Source of the DNA: Lunularia cruciata
Lineage: Eukaryota; Streptophyta; Marchantiopsida; Lunulariales; Lunulariaceae
Reading direction: 5' to 3'
Assembly: GCA_948567375.1 (NCBI GenBank)
Contig: OX419760.1
Coordinates: 3,472,001 to 3,536,000 of the forward strand
DNA: 64,000 bases
The notes beneath the pieces are model-generated. The model searched no databases. It saw only the letters and a program-made list of their open reading frames with translations, and had not been told where the DNA came from. Position numbers and translations under genes: made by a program. Below are positions 25,501 through 38,720 of this stretch, piece by piece; the stretch's first letter is position 1; the number at the start of each line of letters is the position of its first letter.

Positions 25501-26600
25501 CGAGGTTTTGCCATCTAGAGTCCTTGTGTTGGAAGGACGTGATGGAGTTGTTTAGAAGGATCATGTGTGCAATTGCACGCCATACCACCTCCCAAACATT
25601 GATGGTACTATGGACCCAAGCTTGGCTTGTATGTGTAGGCTTGAGGTTTATGTTATGTGGCTCTTCTAGTGGAGTTGCTACTATTTTAGTGTGTGATAGC
25701 TGTTTGAGAGGATATCATATGGCATGTATGACTCCTCTTTCACAGTGGTTCCTCAAGGATAGTGGTTACGTCCTAGATGTACTTGACCTATAGCTAATTC
25801 ATCCTTTATATGATATAGATTGCAAACATGGAACTAACGATGGAGCTCGATAGCACCCAACCTCCTGATCTTTGCCCATCATAGGTTATACCATATACTT
25901 GGAGTAGATGGCTATCTAGAGTTAGAGGGACCTAACTACCAAGTAGGGGGGCGATTGTGGTACTTTAGAGTCTATGTATGACTTATGTGTGAGTTATGTG
26001 TCTATAGTATATGATGTTGACAATGATATATGTTGTGTAGCAATGTATATACGCATGACAATTGTCACACCATTTGTAATGTTGCATCTAGATTGCACAT
26101 ACACTAGAGTTACAGTGATAGTAGTTAGAGTAGTCACTCATAGACTACTTTCCGATGGTCAGATTTTGTGTTTGGGGTACTAACTTCATGGTGAGGCCCA
26201 CCATCACTTTGCACCGTTTGCACCATTGGGTGTGCTGTCAATGGGACCATTATGGTTTTAGACCTAGCTCAAGTCCAACGGTATACTTTCAAAGTGCAAC
26301 TCTAGAGAGCTTACTTCTCTAATGTTGAGCCTTTGAGTTCTTGGCTATGGTGGAGAGAGGCCAGAAAGCATCACCTGGATTCTCTTAGCTAGAGTGGGTG
26401 TAGCTTGATTGTAATCAATGCCTAGGTGTTGGCAGTTTATAGAGTGACAAATCAAGTACTGATCTGAGTTGAGTTGATTTGAGTGATGTAAACAAACTAA
26501 TTATTGTGGCACTTTAGAGTCTATGTATGAGTAATGTGTCTATAGTGTATGATGTTGACAACAATGTATGTTGTGTAGCAATGTATATACGCACGACAAT
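22545..26600 (+). mobile_element. Ty3/gypsy relic, family A: pol region and 3' end (copy A)
   Basis: Plus-strand LTR-retrotransposon fossil, lacking the gag half. Parts in order: reverse transcriptase (about 22,980-23,500, including a KFLPFGLKNA block and the YIDD catalytic motif), RNase H (about 23,790-24,150), integrase zinc-binding and core regions (about 24,530-25,120), a divergent integrase C-terminal part, and a PHD-finger-like Cys/His cluster (about 25,620-25,790). A purine-rich tract AAGTAGGGGGGCGA precedes the 3' LTR, which starts at 25,956 with TGTGGTACTTTAGAG. A second copy of the first ~100 bp begins at 26,505. The coding part carries many breaks. Homologous along its length to 32,380-36,126. 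Confidence 0.8.
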
Positions 26601-26989
26601 TATCATCAAGACACTCACATGTATTAAGATCCATGTTCACATCACAAACTTTATGGTCATATGAGATCAATAGTACCTACAAGCCATAACCTAGAATGTG
26701 CATGCAAAGAGGGAGTAAGATCCTCCAAGGGTCCAATTGCCTTGATGACTACAACCATGAAATAATATTCTATCCTTCCTAGAAAGCACAATGACATAAG
26801 AGTTTGAATGGATCTCTCTACTTAATCTTATGGGCTAGTGTTACTTTATGATACTCTAAGCATTTAGAAATCTATCATTATATTATTCTAAAACTTGCAA
26901 TGCCCCTAGTTCCACAAAAATTATTCCTCTCATTCAAGTGCTTTTTCTACTATATTAAGATTCCTTGCTTCTACTCAATTAAGCATGCA
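26601..26989. other. Unassigned spacer between relics
   Basis: About 390 bp of AT-rich sequence between the end of family A copy A and the left-truncated family B copy 3. I see no gene and no match to other parts of the window. Confidence 0.45.
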
Positions 26990-29616
26990 ATCATTCATAT
27001 TTCATTTTGATGTCCTTTGCCTTCCTCTTTCTAGTTTCTTGTACTAATAACCTCAACTCATGTAAATATGTTTCTTTGTAACTTGGCTTTGGCTTGAGTG
27101 CTAAGGATTGCCTTCATCCTCTTGATGATCTCTCCTACTTTTATAGATGTCTTCTTTGGTGTTAACTCCTCCCAAGTTCTTTCTACCTCCAACTCATCTC
27201 AATAAACCTTCATTTCGTTCTCATGCTTTGCCTTAAACACTTCCTACTCTTCCACATATTGAATAAGTTGAGCTTCCATGCTTTTGATCAATCCTTGCAA
27301 CCTCTACTCTTCACAAATTCTACTTGCCAATTTGATCCTTCTCCAATGCAACCAATCTCAATTTCTCCAACTCTTGCTCTCTTACCACTACATGGCCTTC
27401 AAGTGCATCACATTGAGTTGCACTTTATTGAATTCTACCTTCAACTTCTTGAATATTTCCTTTTGATCTCTCAATTCTTTAGCTTGACGTTCCATCTCAC
27501 TACCTTGCTTTGTAAAATTCTCTTGCAAGTTATCCAAGCTCTTCTTCCAAAGTATAACATCAACTCAAAAAACTTTGGCTTCCTCATCTCTTTAGGTTAA
27601 CTTCTCCTTCAACTCCAAGACTTCATTGCTTAGATACTTCACTACATGCAATTCATCCTTCACCTCTAGGTAGTATTTTCTTTAGATCCTCCTTCTTCTT
27701 TAATTTCTTTAACAAAGGAAAAACAACCTTGATAGATACTCTACTCCAGTGAACTCTTCCACCTTTTCTTCATCATCTTTATCCTTGACTTTGATAGGCA
27801 ATTCTTCCATCAATGCCTTACTCCAAAGTTGCAATCTTCTCACCTTCAAACAGACCTCTTTTGAGCTTTCTTCATCTTCTTTGGCTCTACTCATCCCTGT
27901 AGTTACAAGTTGTAGACTTCTCTTACAAGCTGTAGACTTCTCTTGCTCCTTTGTGAAACACAAGTACTGGCTTCTCTTCTCTCTCCTCTAGGATATCCAC
28001 CTTAGGCAAATCCACGTATTGGCTATCTCTTTCCTTCTATGTGTTTGTTCAATCTACGCATGGAGCTCTTGATCATCTTCCTCAACTTTGTTTTCCACCA
28101 ATTGCTAGACTTTGGGTTCTCCATCAATCTCACTGCTTGATTCCTTACTCTATAGAGTGAGTACTTACTCCAAGTTCTCATCCTCAGACTCAACTTCTCC
28201 TTTAGATTCTACACCCAATGACAAGTCCACCACCATTGTCTCTTGCCTTGGGTTAAGTCTCCTAGTCTTTCTTGGTTGAACGGGTGATGCTACTTCCTTG
28301 GCCTTAGGATACTTACTACCATAATCTTTTGCTCCCCCATCTTAGACAAGTGTTCATTGCCTCCTTTGATCTATCTTATATAGTATTGCTTGTCTGTATC
28401 TACATCTCAATGTAGATTTAGGTGAAAGTGCGACACCATCTTCTCCTTCTCCTTTGAGTTGAGTAGGTTCAACCTCAAATGAAAATGGCTTGCAAATGGC
28501 CTGCAAATGGCACAAAGTAATGGGGTGGTAGGTTCATCCTCTAATTCCTAATCATCTGCCCTATTTTCTAGTCAAAGCACTTTGCCCAATTCACCTTTTC
28601 TCCTACAAACATCTGGTGGAAGAAGACCACACATTGCTTTATTACTTAGGTGGTCCACTTTGGCTTAAACCTGACCATTAGAGCCCCAAAAATACCTAAC
28701 CTTATGGATCTTTGGAAGTCTCCACCTTGTACCCGTTCTTAGTGCAAGGGGCCCTAGAGGAATTTTTCACCTCTTTGGTCTCCTCCGACAAATCACACTT
28801 TTGGTAGAAGATGACTCCTCTTGCATCCCTAGCTTCTCTCCCCAAGATGAATGTCTAATCCAACTCAATCCATTGAGCTAGATTCCTCTCTTCCTCTTTG
28901 TCTTGGGACCATCTTTGTAGTTACTAATAGCTATTTCTGCCATGAACCTTGGAAAACTTAAGTTCCAATTCCATGACAAAAAAGTGATCCAAAGTCTACT
29001 CAAGACTTCAATCCTCACCACTACATCTAGTATTTGAATTGCAAGATTCCTCAGCACAAGTGAAGGAATATGCCTATTGCCTTTTGTTGGCATTGTGTGT
29101 TTTTAACCCTTGGTCGTTGAAAAATCTTACCCTCACCTAGTACCAAGATTCTAACTCTTTCAAGACATCTATTAAGAAGAATAGGATATCTTCTTGATAT
29201 TTCAAGACTTCCTTGGAGAAGTCTTAACCTTATAGTGTTCCATTATGCAGTCATTCTTTGATCAATCTTTGATTGACACACAAATTTTGCATATGTTTTT
29301 CCTGTCACTCTCAATTTATCTTCCTCTCAAAGTAGCCATTTTCTTTGAACATACCTTCTTGATTTGTTTTGCTCAAAGGAAAGTGGTTACAATTTCTTCA
29401 AATTGGGTCAATCTCTCTGATGTGAATTATTTTACCTTTGGATCTACCACCTTATAAGTCCAATTCAAGTCCTTCTTCTATGACCTGAAGTCGACTTCCT
29501 TAGGTCTAAACAAAACACATGATTCTTCTCTTTTCTTCTCCATTTGGCTTCAATTTGGCATCAACAATACACTTCTCCTTTAAAACTTATAAAAAACAAC
29601 AAATATGGGTACCACA
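26990..29616 (-). mobile_element. Family B element, copy 3 (left-truncated)
   Basis: Minus-strand copy of the coiled-coil element. Its element-5' terminus is at 29,616, where the minus strand reads TGTGGTACCCATATTT, matching the other two copies. The coiled-coil ORF remains run from about 29,090 leftward, and the stretch at 29,093-28,878 keeps the conserved aromatic block (FLSWNWNLSFPRFM). The element-3' LTR-like end, present in copies 1 and 2, is missing; the left limit is approximate. To the right, family A sequence homologous to 1-1,880 (inverted) starts at once, so it inserted into, or was rearranged with, a family A copy. It is broken in several places. Confidence 0.7.
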
Positions 29617-32400
29617 AACTACATGCTACTACATAGATTGAGTCTAGCACAATTTTGGGGGTGGTTCAATTGATTATGCACTTTCCTTTGTTCTTAATTA
29701 GTGACATGTTGTAATACCGTTAGTAAGATAGATTATCTAAAGGTGGAAATTGGCTAAGTAGTATCTTTAGGTATGTTATATATGATGGTCTAAGTAGATT
29801 AGATAGGGTTTTCATCAAAAGAGTACTTCCACTAATAGGGTAGAGGTTGAAAACACCTTGAAAACTTTAGAGTCAATTTTGGAGGTCTAAATGGATGAAT
29901 TAGGCCTTGGTAAATAGAAAGGTCTATGCTCTATAAGGTAGAAGGTGTTGCTTTCTCCTCCTTGTTTGTCTCATTGAGAACTTTCCAATAATACCTCACC
30001 CATACTGTTCTGAGGTTCTTATAAGAAGATTCCTCAAACATTCCCTTTGGTCAAATTGGTCTGATCAACCAAATAGGACAAGGATTGATATGTCACCAAT
30101 CCATCTATTTGATCCAAGTGTGTAACTCCCTTTGAGTGGATCTTCTTTGCTATTAATAAATACAAGGTGCTCCTTTAGGGCATTGAAGTATTGAGGAATG
30201 AAACCTTGTGTTTCTTCTCTTGTCTACAAAATATTACACATCTTTACATTGGGAGTTGATCCAAATTTAAGGTTCCCATTAGCAAAATTTGTGAGAGGAG
30301 GGATAATGTGGTTTCTTCTTCTAAAGCATAATAGAGATGATTTGGTTAAGGAGCATGGGATCCATTCAATTACCAATCATTTATGGCAAGCAACAATAGT
30401 TAGTTTAGAGGAGTTACCAACTAGACCTACCTTTAAGAAAACTTGGTCCACACCTAGAGTTGTCATGTTGGACAACTAGAGTAGGATCTTTTGTGCGGTG
30501 GGACCTTTAGGGAAGGTCTATATACATTAAAGGATCTTATTAAACTCTGGTACACAACCTTTATATGTTAGGGAAGGCTTAATTGTTGGTCTTGGGCTAT
30601 GGAAGACCGATCTGGAGAGGTGTCTACTTTAGATCCAAATATCTATAGGGCTGGTTCTATATAATACATCAAATGTGTAGAGTTCATCATCTAGATTCAA
30701 CCCAATCATCCAATTGATAGCTCTATGGTGAGAGCTTAGTCCATTCTGACAATAGTAGAGGCATATGACGTACTAGTTGGTAGAGTATTGTTATATCTCA
30801 TGAGTTTCAATATTGACCATTAGGAGGAGACAATTTCTTATAGGTCAAGTGAAGGATACGCATGTTGCCTACCAATGCATTTTAGTAGTGGTAGTCTTAG
30901 CTCACTATAATTAAGGACCATGGCATAAGTTTAAACTTTCAAGAGTTCCATTACTTTGCATAGTGACTTATTAGATGGGAATGGCCATGCAAAGGATACC
31001 CAAAGTACTAGAGGAGATTACTTGGATTTAGAGGACAAGTGAGATTATTCCACCACCTTGGATGTTCCATTTTTGGAGCTCTAAGGAGGCATTATAATAG
31101 CATGTGGATCAATTGGTGCAATAGGCTTGGAGTATAGCCTTCATACAACCAAGAGACCAATGTAAGGATGAGCTTCCAAAGCCTATTACCTTGTCACTTT
31201 TGGATACCACAATTATTTCTTGGCAATATCTAGTAGAGCAAGTATGCCTATTGGAGGTTTTTGGTAGGATTAGCATTGGATTAGTTATGGTACTACAAGT
31301 AAGTATATGGGTTTAGACTTACTTGTATGTGGAAAGAGATGAGACTACTAGGAAATTCTATCTACATCATATAGCACACTTGGCCTACTGATATCCTAAG
31401 TTATTATTGATATCAACAATCAAGGATTTCCATAAGACCCTACTAGTAGACATTTCTTTGTTGGAAGCACAAGATTTGGAGAGACATGATCCTATTCATT
31501 TAGTGATTTCTAGATGCCCATGTCAAGGACATACTCATGCTGGCCAAGATTAGGGTCTATAAAATCCCTTGTGTTTTGGAAGATGTTACATATACTCTAA
31601 CATCTCTAGGTTCATCCATTTTTTATTTAGCCCACATTATGGAGAACATTTCTTTGATAGATGATTGCACATGGATGGTGGTAAGTACACATTAGGTCCA
31701 TTTTTGGATGGACTTATTTTGTTGTTGGATTCAGCCAAAGTTAGATCATAGGTCCATTGTCTTCATCTTTAGTGGATAAAACTCTTACCTAGATAGGTCT
31801 TAAAACATGTCTATGATGGGATTTAACTGCTAATCCACCTTATTATTTATGTTGTTTTGGATGTTGGATGCTAGTCTCAGGCATTGGTAGTGGTTGATAT
31901 GTCATCTATGTTAGTGAAGAACTTTTTTGGGTAGCCCATAGCCACTTTTCCCACTCATGAGTTTTCCAAGCTCACATGCTTTTCAAGAGGGAGATCCTCA
32001 ACTTGTTTGGGACTCATAGTTACAGCAATTAGTGGAGCCCAATGCCAATATAAGAAAGAGAGAGAGAGAGAGAAAGAGAGAAAGAGAGAGGGAAATGGGT
32101 TTTCATACTTTTATTACTACCATTTTAGTAGTGTTAGAGAGGCATCTAAGCATCAAGTATTATGTCAAGCTATGACTTGAACTATTTGACTTGGATTGTA
32201 AGCCTACGCTTGGTGGAGCAACATAGGATGTGCTTGAGAGGTATCACTACTCAAACACTTATGAGCTCTATGCCTATCAAGAAAATTTAGACACATGTTG
32301 GGAGTGATGGACAAAGTGGGCATGATATTATTGGGACATAGCTAGTGGATAATCATGAGAATGGTCTACTTGGGTTACATCCTTGGTCTACTTAGGATGC
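29617..32400 (+). mobile_element. Ty3/gypsy relic, family A: 5' and gag part (copy B), with a nested LTR-like piece
   Basis: Plus-strand family A sequence, inverted match of about 1-1,880. An LTR-like piece at about 29,708-30,235 interrupts it (listed separately); the family A match resumes at about 30,243. It contains old gag and pre-pol sequence with many breaks. A (GA)n-rich run at about 32,058-32,092 lies inside it. It leads directly into the pol part at 32,380. Confidence 0.6.
29708..30235 (+). repeat. Family D LTR-like piece, copy 1 (nested in family A)
   Basis: About 530 bp absent from the homologous family A copy at the left window end, where the flanking sequences are contiguous. 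It is homologous to 39,157-39,872. It starts TGTTGTAATACC and ends AATATTACA, so short inverted ends are present. A TATA-like TTAATAAATACAAGG near 30,155 precedes the shared GGTGCTCCTTTAGGGCAT block, consistent with an LTR promoter region. The target duplication is not clear. Confidence 0.55.
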
Positions 32401-35400
32401 AACTAGACGACATGTGGAGATTGCAACTAGAGTAGAGGTATTTTTTCACTCTCAAGTTGGGGACTATAGCAATTGGAGGCATGACATTACTACTCTCGAG
32501 CACCCAATGTAGCGGCAAGTTAGTGCATCTTCCACTCCTATAGTAGTTATAGAGGATACTTGGGAGCAAGACATTGGAACTAAGCTTACAAGAGGAGAAA
32601 GATAAAGAATTTAGATATTCTTGATGAGCTACACAAGTTGTTTTTCCTTCAACATGAAGGATTTGGATGCTCTAAAAGGACTTGGTATTTGGATTGAGTT
32701 GACTAGTGATATACCAATTTTTTGAAATCTTTAAAGATATAGTGAGATGGAAAGAGTATTAATTTAGAGCCAAAGTAGAGACCTTTTTGAGGCTAGTTTG
32801 GTCAAGATTTCACATAAATAGTATGCTTCAACTACAATGATGCTAGCCAAGAAGGACATGCATGGCAACTACATAAATAGGCAGATGTGTGGATATTTTC
32901 ATCTTATCAAAAAATAAACTAGGGCTGATTGGTATGATATGCTTATATTGGAGGAGATCTTTGGTACTTTGGATCTTTGAGTAGGATATCATTAGTTGCC
33001 AATCAAGGAGGAGGATAAATCCAAAATAAAATTTTGGGCTATTGATCCTCACAATAAGGATGTATTGTATTAGTGGAAGTTCTTACCATATGGGTTAAAA
33101 AATACTCCTACCAAGTTCTAGAGGGTTATAGACAAGATCTTAGCATGATTGGATTTGGCTTGGTGCTATATTGATGATATTTTGGTCTATAACACTAATG
33201 TGGATCAACATGAGTGACATTTGTTGGAGGTGTTTGAGAGATTGAGATCTCATGGACTCAAATTACATCTTAGGAAGTGAAGATTTTCCATGAGCAAGTT
33301 GAGTATTTGGGTCACACTATCTACCTTAGTGGACTTGATGTTAAACAAACCAAGGTGGAAGCTACATCATGTATTCTTCAACCTACAAATGTGAAGAAAA
33401 TGCAAGCATTCCTTGGGTTGACAAACTTTTATTGTTGGTATGTTAGAGGATTGAGTGTCATTGCCAAGGTCTTGATGAAGCTGACTAAGCTTACATAGGA
33501 GTGGTGTTGGGGAGATGAGCACAAAAGACCTTTTATAGAGCTCAATGAGAGGTTGACATTTGCCCCTATTCTTAGGAGACCAATCAAAGGATGACCATTC
33601 TAGGTTCATACTAATTGGAGTACATTTAGGCTCAAAGTAGTTAAGGGTACGTTTGGGCTTGGAGTAGTGCAATGCTAAGGAGAAGAAGTTTGTGGTGGCC
33701 TATGCTAATTGCTCCAAAAATTTAGCAAAAGCAAAGTATATTTTAGATGAGAGAGAGTGCTTGGTAGTATTACGGGCAGTAGCATATTTCTGATGTTATC
33801 TATTTGGTAACCAATTCACTCTCATCATTGATCATCAACCACTAAAGTGATTGATGGAAGTCCAACAAGCTTTCAAGGAAGTTTGCACAATGGGCTCTAA
33901 TTTTATAAGAGTAAGATTTCACAATTATTCACAAACTTGGATTGATGAACCATGATGCATATGGTCTGAATAGAAATCTATTTTCTAGCCAACAAGATCA
34001 TACCAAAGCATGTTTGCATGGTGGAACAAATATGAGGAGATGGTGCCAAGTTGGCATGCATCTACCTTTTTATGTATATTTCTAAGGCTTTGATGGTATC
34101 TCTCTCAACACATACAAGAAGAGTTGTTGAGATTATAGATCTAAAAGGGAGAGATATTGGTATAGGTCAACAAGATATTCATGATGATGTTTTAATGATA
34201 GATTATCTTTGCACTTGTGTTATAGGTGGCATAATTAGTGCCAAATAGAGAGACATGGTCCTTCAGCAAGCTAGGCTGTTTAGATTGGAGGGAAAACATC
34301 ATCTTTGTGTATGGGAGGATGGTAGAGTGTGAGTAGTACCACTTTCATCTTATGAACCACAATTGGTACATCATGCTCATAAGAAGCTAGGACATTTTGG
34401 AGTAAATCATACATATAGTTTACTCTAAAGTCATTATTGGTGGTATGGTATGTAGACCAATGTTTTGATGGATAAAGTCTCCAAGTTCTTTGAAGAGTTT
34501 TAGGTCTTGTGTGAGAAGGCTTTCATTGATCACTATACTACCTCCCAAGATTTCCTTTAGACAGATGGCTTAGCAGAGAAAGTGGTTCAAATGGTGAAGA
34601 GAGAGTTGCATAAGTACGGTTTGTAAAGAGACCACTTGAGAGATTAGGATCTCATATTAAGTTGGTTGGCCATGGGCTATTGGTTTAGCTAGCAAGCCTT
34701 GTTAGCATTGCTCTCTCCTTAATTTTTGCTCTATAAACAAAATCTAGATTTAATTATAGCTAATTGTCATGAAGGTACTATAATCTTGGACTTAGATGGT
34801 CCAAATGTATGGGTAAGTGGATGTTTTAAATAGGTAGAGACCTTTTAGAGAGTGATGCCAATTTCCTTTGAGAACTTAGTGATTGATTAACATTAGGATA
34901 CCTTATGTTATGCTACTATTCAAAGATACGGTTATAGATCCTCAATTCATTGATTTCAATTGGGTGATTATGTATCTACAATAGACTACATAAATGATAC
35001 TTGATGTGACTACAAGCCATGCTACCTTGAGAGTGCACAAGATTTTTCCTTCCAAAGTCCTCATATTGGAAGGACGTGATAGTGTTAGTGATGTGTTATT
35101 TGGAAGGATCATGTGCATAATTATGCACTATGCCACTTCCCAAATATTGATGGCATTATGGTTTGGTTATTGTATGTACATGCTTGTGGTGTATATTATG
35201 CGGCTTTTTTGGTAGAGCTGCTACTAGGTTGGCATGTGATAGTTGTTCAAAAGGATGGCATATAGCATGGTTGATTCCTCCTCTCATGATGGTTCCTCAA
35301 GGACAATAACTATGTCCTTGATGTACTTGACCTATACCTAGTTCACTCTTTATGTGATATAGATTGTGGATATGTGACTAATAATAGGGCTTGATAGCAT

Positions 35401-36126
35401 CTGGCCTCTTGATCTTTGCTCACCATAGGGCATCTTACATACTTGGAGTAGATGGCTATCTAGAGTCAAAGAGACCTAACCACCAACCAGGGTAGATTGT
35501 GGTACTTTAGATTTTATGTATGAATTTTTTATAAGTTGTGCTTCTATAGTGTATGATGTTGATATTAATGTATGTACATATAACAATTACCATGACATTT
35601 ACAATTCTAATGCTAGTTTGCTTAAACATTGGAGTGATACTCTTGGCGGTTAGAGTTATATTAGTAGTTGCTTAGAGACTACTTAGCAATAGCAAAATTT
35701 TGTGTTAGAGCTACTAATCACACCATCACTTGCATTTTTTGCATTGTTAGTTATGCCGTCAATAATGCCATTAGGTCTAAAGATCTAGGTTAAATAGGGA
35801 GTACACTTTTGAAATGTAACTCTAGAGAGCTCATTTCTTTGATGTTGAAATTTTGAGCTCTTGGTTATGGTAGACAAATGCCAATAAGCATCACCTATAG
35901 TCTCTTAGCTAGAGTAGGTGTGGCTTGATTGTAGTCAAAGCCTATTGTTTGTAGACCATTGAGTTGAGGATTGATTTGTAATCCAAGTTGAGTATGATTT
36001 GAATCAAGTGTGAACTGATTGATTGTGGTACTTTAGAGTTTATGTATGAATTTTGTATAAGTTGTGTTTTTCTAATGTATGATGTTGATAGCCCTGTATG
36101 TTGTGTAAAAATGTATATACGCATGA
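32380..36126 (+). mobile_element. Ty3/gypsy relic, family A: pol region and 3' end (copy B)
   Basis: Second pol copy, homologous to 22,545-26,600. Parts: reverse transcriptase (about 32,830-33,330, with the YIDD region), a connection block (33,277-33,500, reading VEYLGHTIYLSGLDVKQTK), RNase H (about 33,600-33,990), remnant integrase (about 34,360-34,900) and a PHD-finger-like cluster (about 35,155-35,335, with CDSCSKGWH and a proline-rich loop). The 3' LTR starts at 35,498, and a second copy of its first ~100 bp begins at 36,024. It is more decayed than copy A, with many breaks. Confidence 0.75.
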
Positions 36127-36689
36127 TAAAGTTCTAGCCAAGTAACAAGTAGACATTCATTACTTGCAATGCATACTTAGGGGAATAACTAACAACTTCC
36201 CTATCTCTTGACAAAGTCTCATTAAGTAGTTAAGAGTAGGATAAGATAGAAATTAAGATTGTAATCGGTGGTGGTGGAGTAGTTAGGTTTGGAAAGGAAG
36301 GTGGAGTAGCAATAGGAAATTGTACATGGAGCTTCATCCCATTAAAGAAAAATTTCCACTTAACCATACAACTTTGTATCACACCAAAGTTTATTCTAAT
36401 CAACTTGAATCACTTAGTGTCTAGCTTCAAATGCCCTTGCCAATGTAGAGATGTGAATCTTATTGAAGGATTATATTTGTTGAATCCAAGAGGAATGGTT
36501 GGCAATTGGAGTTTGAAAGGAGAAGGTGGTGCAATGATGGATTTGATTGGTCCTAAGTTCCATCAATAAATTGAAACTCAAGGACATTTTCTTGCCAATT
36601 AAGCTCCTTTGGTGGTGTGCCTTCAAGGAAGGGTAAAACATGCTATTAAGGTTGGAAGCTTTGGGGCAAAGTGCACCATCACCTTTAGG
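36127..36689. other. Unassigned spacer, probably part of an old LTR
   Basis: No coding potential is seen. It lies between the family A 3' end and the LTR-end-like sequence that finishes at 36,946, and may be the upstream part of that same decayed LTR. Confidence 0.35.
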
Positions 36690-36946
36690 GTAACTTTTGT
36701 TACATGTAGTTTTAAGAGTGATTTAGGATATTTTTAGGTTTCTATAGAGTGCCATAGTGGGTTCCTTTACCTTGATATTGTGTATGGTTTCTACCCAAGA
36801 GGTTAAATAGAAACGAATAAAAAAACTGCAACTTGTAACACTTTCTCTTTACTTCTAGCCAATTCCAACCTACATCCTCTATATCCTTGTGGGATCAACT
36901 TGTTCTTATCATTTTCCAATTAGTATATTGATATTGGGTTATTACA
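36690..36946 (+). repeat. LTR U5-like end, distant relative of family B's 3' end
   Basis: The stretch TGGTTTCTACCCAAGAGGTT to GGGTTATTACA shares order and wording with the last ~170 bp of family B: a TTTCTACC block, a run of A-rich sequence, then CTT-TGTGGGATCAACTTGTT, ending in CA. It looks like the 3' end of an old LTR. No matching start or target duplication was found. Confidence 0.35.
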
Positions 36947-38720
36947 TACCTCCATTGGATACACCAATGTTATTAGAAGCTAGAGCTCATAGGTATTGCC
37001 AATCTATCTCTAAAAACCAAGCCCAAGGAAACTAAAACTTGAGATGCATATTGGGCTGATATTGAGCACCACTCCATGTAAACCCATTATATGCTATAGA
37101 AAAATCTCCTCTAGAATCCCCAAAGAGTTGCTTCATGATAATGTAGCCCAAAACCTCAATTGTAACCACCAAGTGCCACCACCACCAAAAACCACCCACT
37201 AATATAACTTTAACTATGACAACTACATTAGAAGGAAGGGCAACCTATAACTTTTCATCATAATACACTCTCAAGTTATATAGGCCATCCTTTCCTACTT
37301 CACTATAGACAAATATAGGTAATCTGATTGGTCATCACTCTAGGCTCACTATTGAGAGTACACTAGAGCCCCAATGCTTTAAGGCACCTCACACAAATAG
37401 GAAATAGAAAATAGAGGGATCCACTCATGAGAAATCTAAATGATAACTCTCCATTTCACAAATGAAAACTGGATTGACTCTGCCACCATTTGGCATTTGA
37501 CATAATAGAAGCATTTATCTACTCCTATGCTACCAAGTTCATCAAAGATGGGATTAAATATCCTCTCTTAGCTAAAGCTACATGAGTATATGTATTAATC
37601 TACAAATCACTAAGACAACAAGTGAGGGTGGACCAATTAGCTAGGGCACTAGTCTGAGAACTAGATGTTTGGGGTTCAAACACTATTATGCACAATCTTG
37701 AAGGGTGTGTAGATTTTGCCAAACAATTACCAAAAACTTATCTACATTGGCTAACCTTATGCCAACAAGCTGGCTTGTTAGCACTTCTAGGCCTTTTTAG
37801 CCTCTCTAGCAAAGGAAGAAACCTTCACCAAACTTGGGATAGGATTGAAGGTTCCAATCCTATACGACTTTTGCCAATTTGATAGATCTCCACTATAGTT
37901 GGTTGACCTCTAAAGCTATTGCTAACTTTCAACTTGAGTGGATTTGGACCTCCAAACCCTAATTCAAAGAGATGGGTTCTCAAATCCGCCTTTAATTTTG
38001 CAGTTCATCACCCTCAATTGAAATTTTAACCTATTACTCTCAAATTTGCTTCTCTTATTAACAAAATTGAACACCTAATCACAATTTGACCTTAATTTCA
38101 CCAAATTTTGATATTGTTCTCACACACCATATGCCCCATTGTCAAATCTATAGCAAATCAAGCAAGACTTCTATACAAGATCCACACAACTAAAATAGAA
38201 TTCAAAATAACAAGATCACAAATACTAACGATCTCACCAAGCTTAGAGATACCACCAATGCTCTCAATTCTTGCACTTGATTTCCCCCTAATTTCACTTC
38301 ACTAATGTAATCAATTCAATTCACACTCAAAGCACACAACTCAGATCAAGACTCAATTTTTAACTCAATAATTTGCCAGAATTTGCATTGATTACACTCA
38401 AGTTACACCTTCTCTAACTAAGAGACTCTAGGAATTGGAATGTTTAACATTAGAGAAGTGAGCTCTTTGGAGTTGCACTTTGAAGGTATATTCCTTTGCT
38501 TGACGTAGATCTCCAGCCCTAATGGTATTGTTGATGGCTCATCTGATGGTGCAAATGGTGCAAGTGACGATAGGTCCAACAGGGTGATCAATGGCCCTAA
38601 CACAAAATCTGGCTGCCACTAAGTAGTCTTTAAGCATCTACTTTATTTAACTCTAACCGCCAAGATTATCACTCTAGCATCCTAGCAAACTAGCTTTGGT
38701 GTTGCAAATGTCATGACAAT
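36947..38720 (-). mobile_element. Family A fragment: LTR and leader (minus strand)
   Basis: Same-orientation match to the left-end family A copy: 36,955-38,400 corresponds to about 3,090-4,780, and 38,440-38,710 to about 8,760-9,020. Here the LTR and leader are contiguous, which confirms that 4,815-8,642 is an insertion in the other copy. No intact frame is present. The fragment ends near 38,720. Confidence 0.65.
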
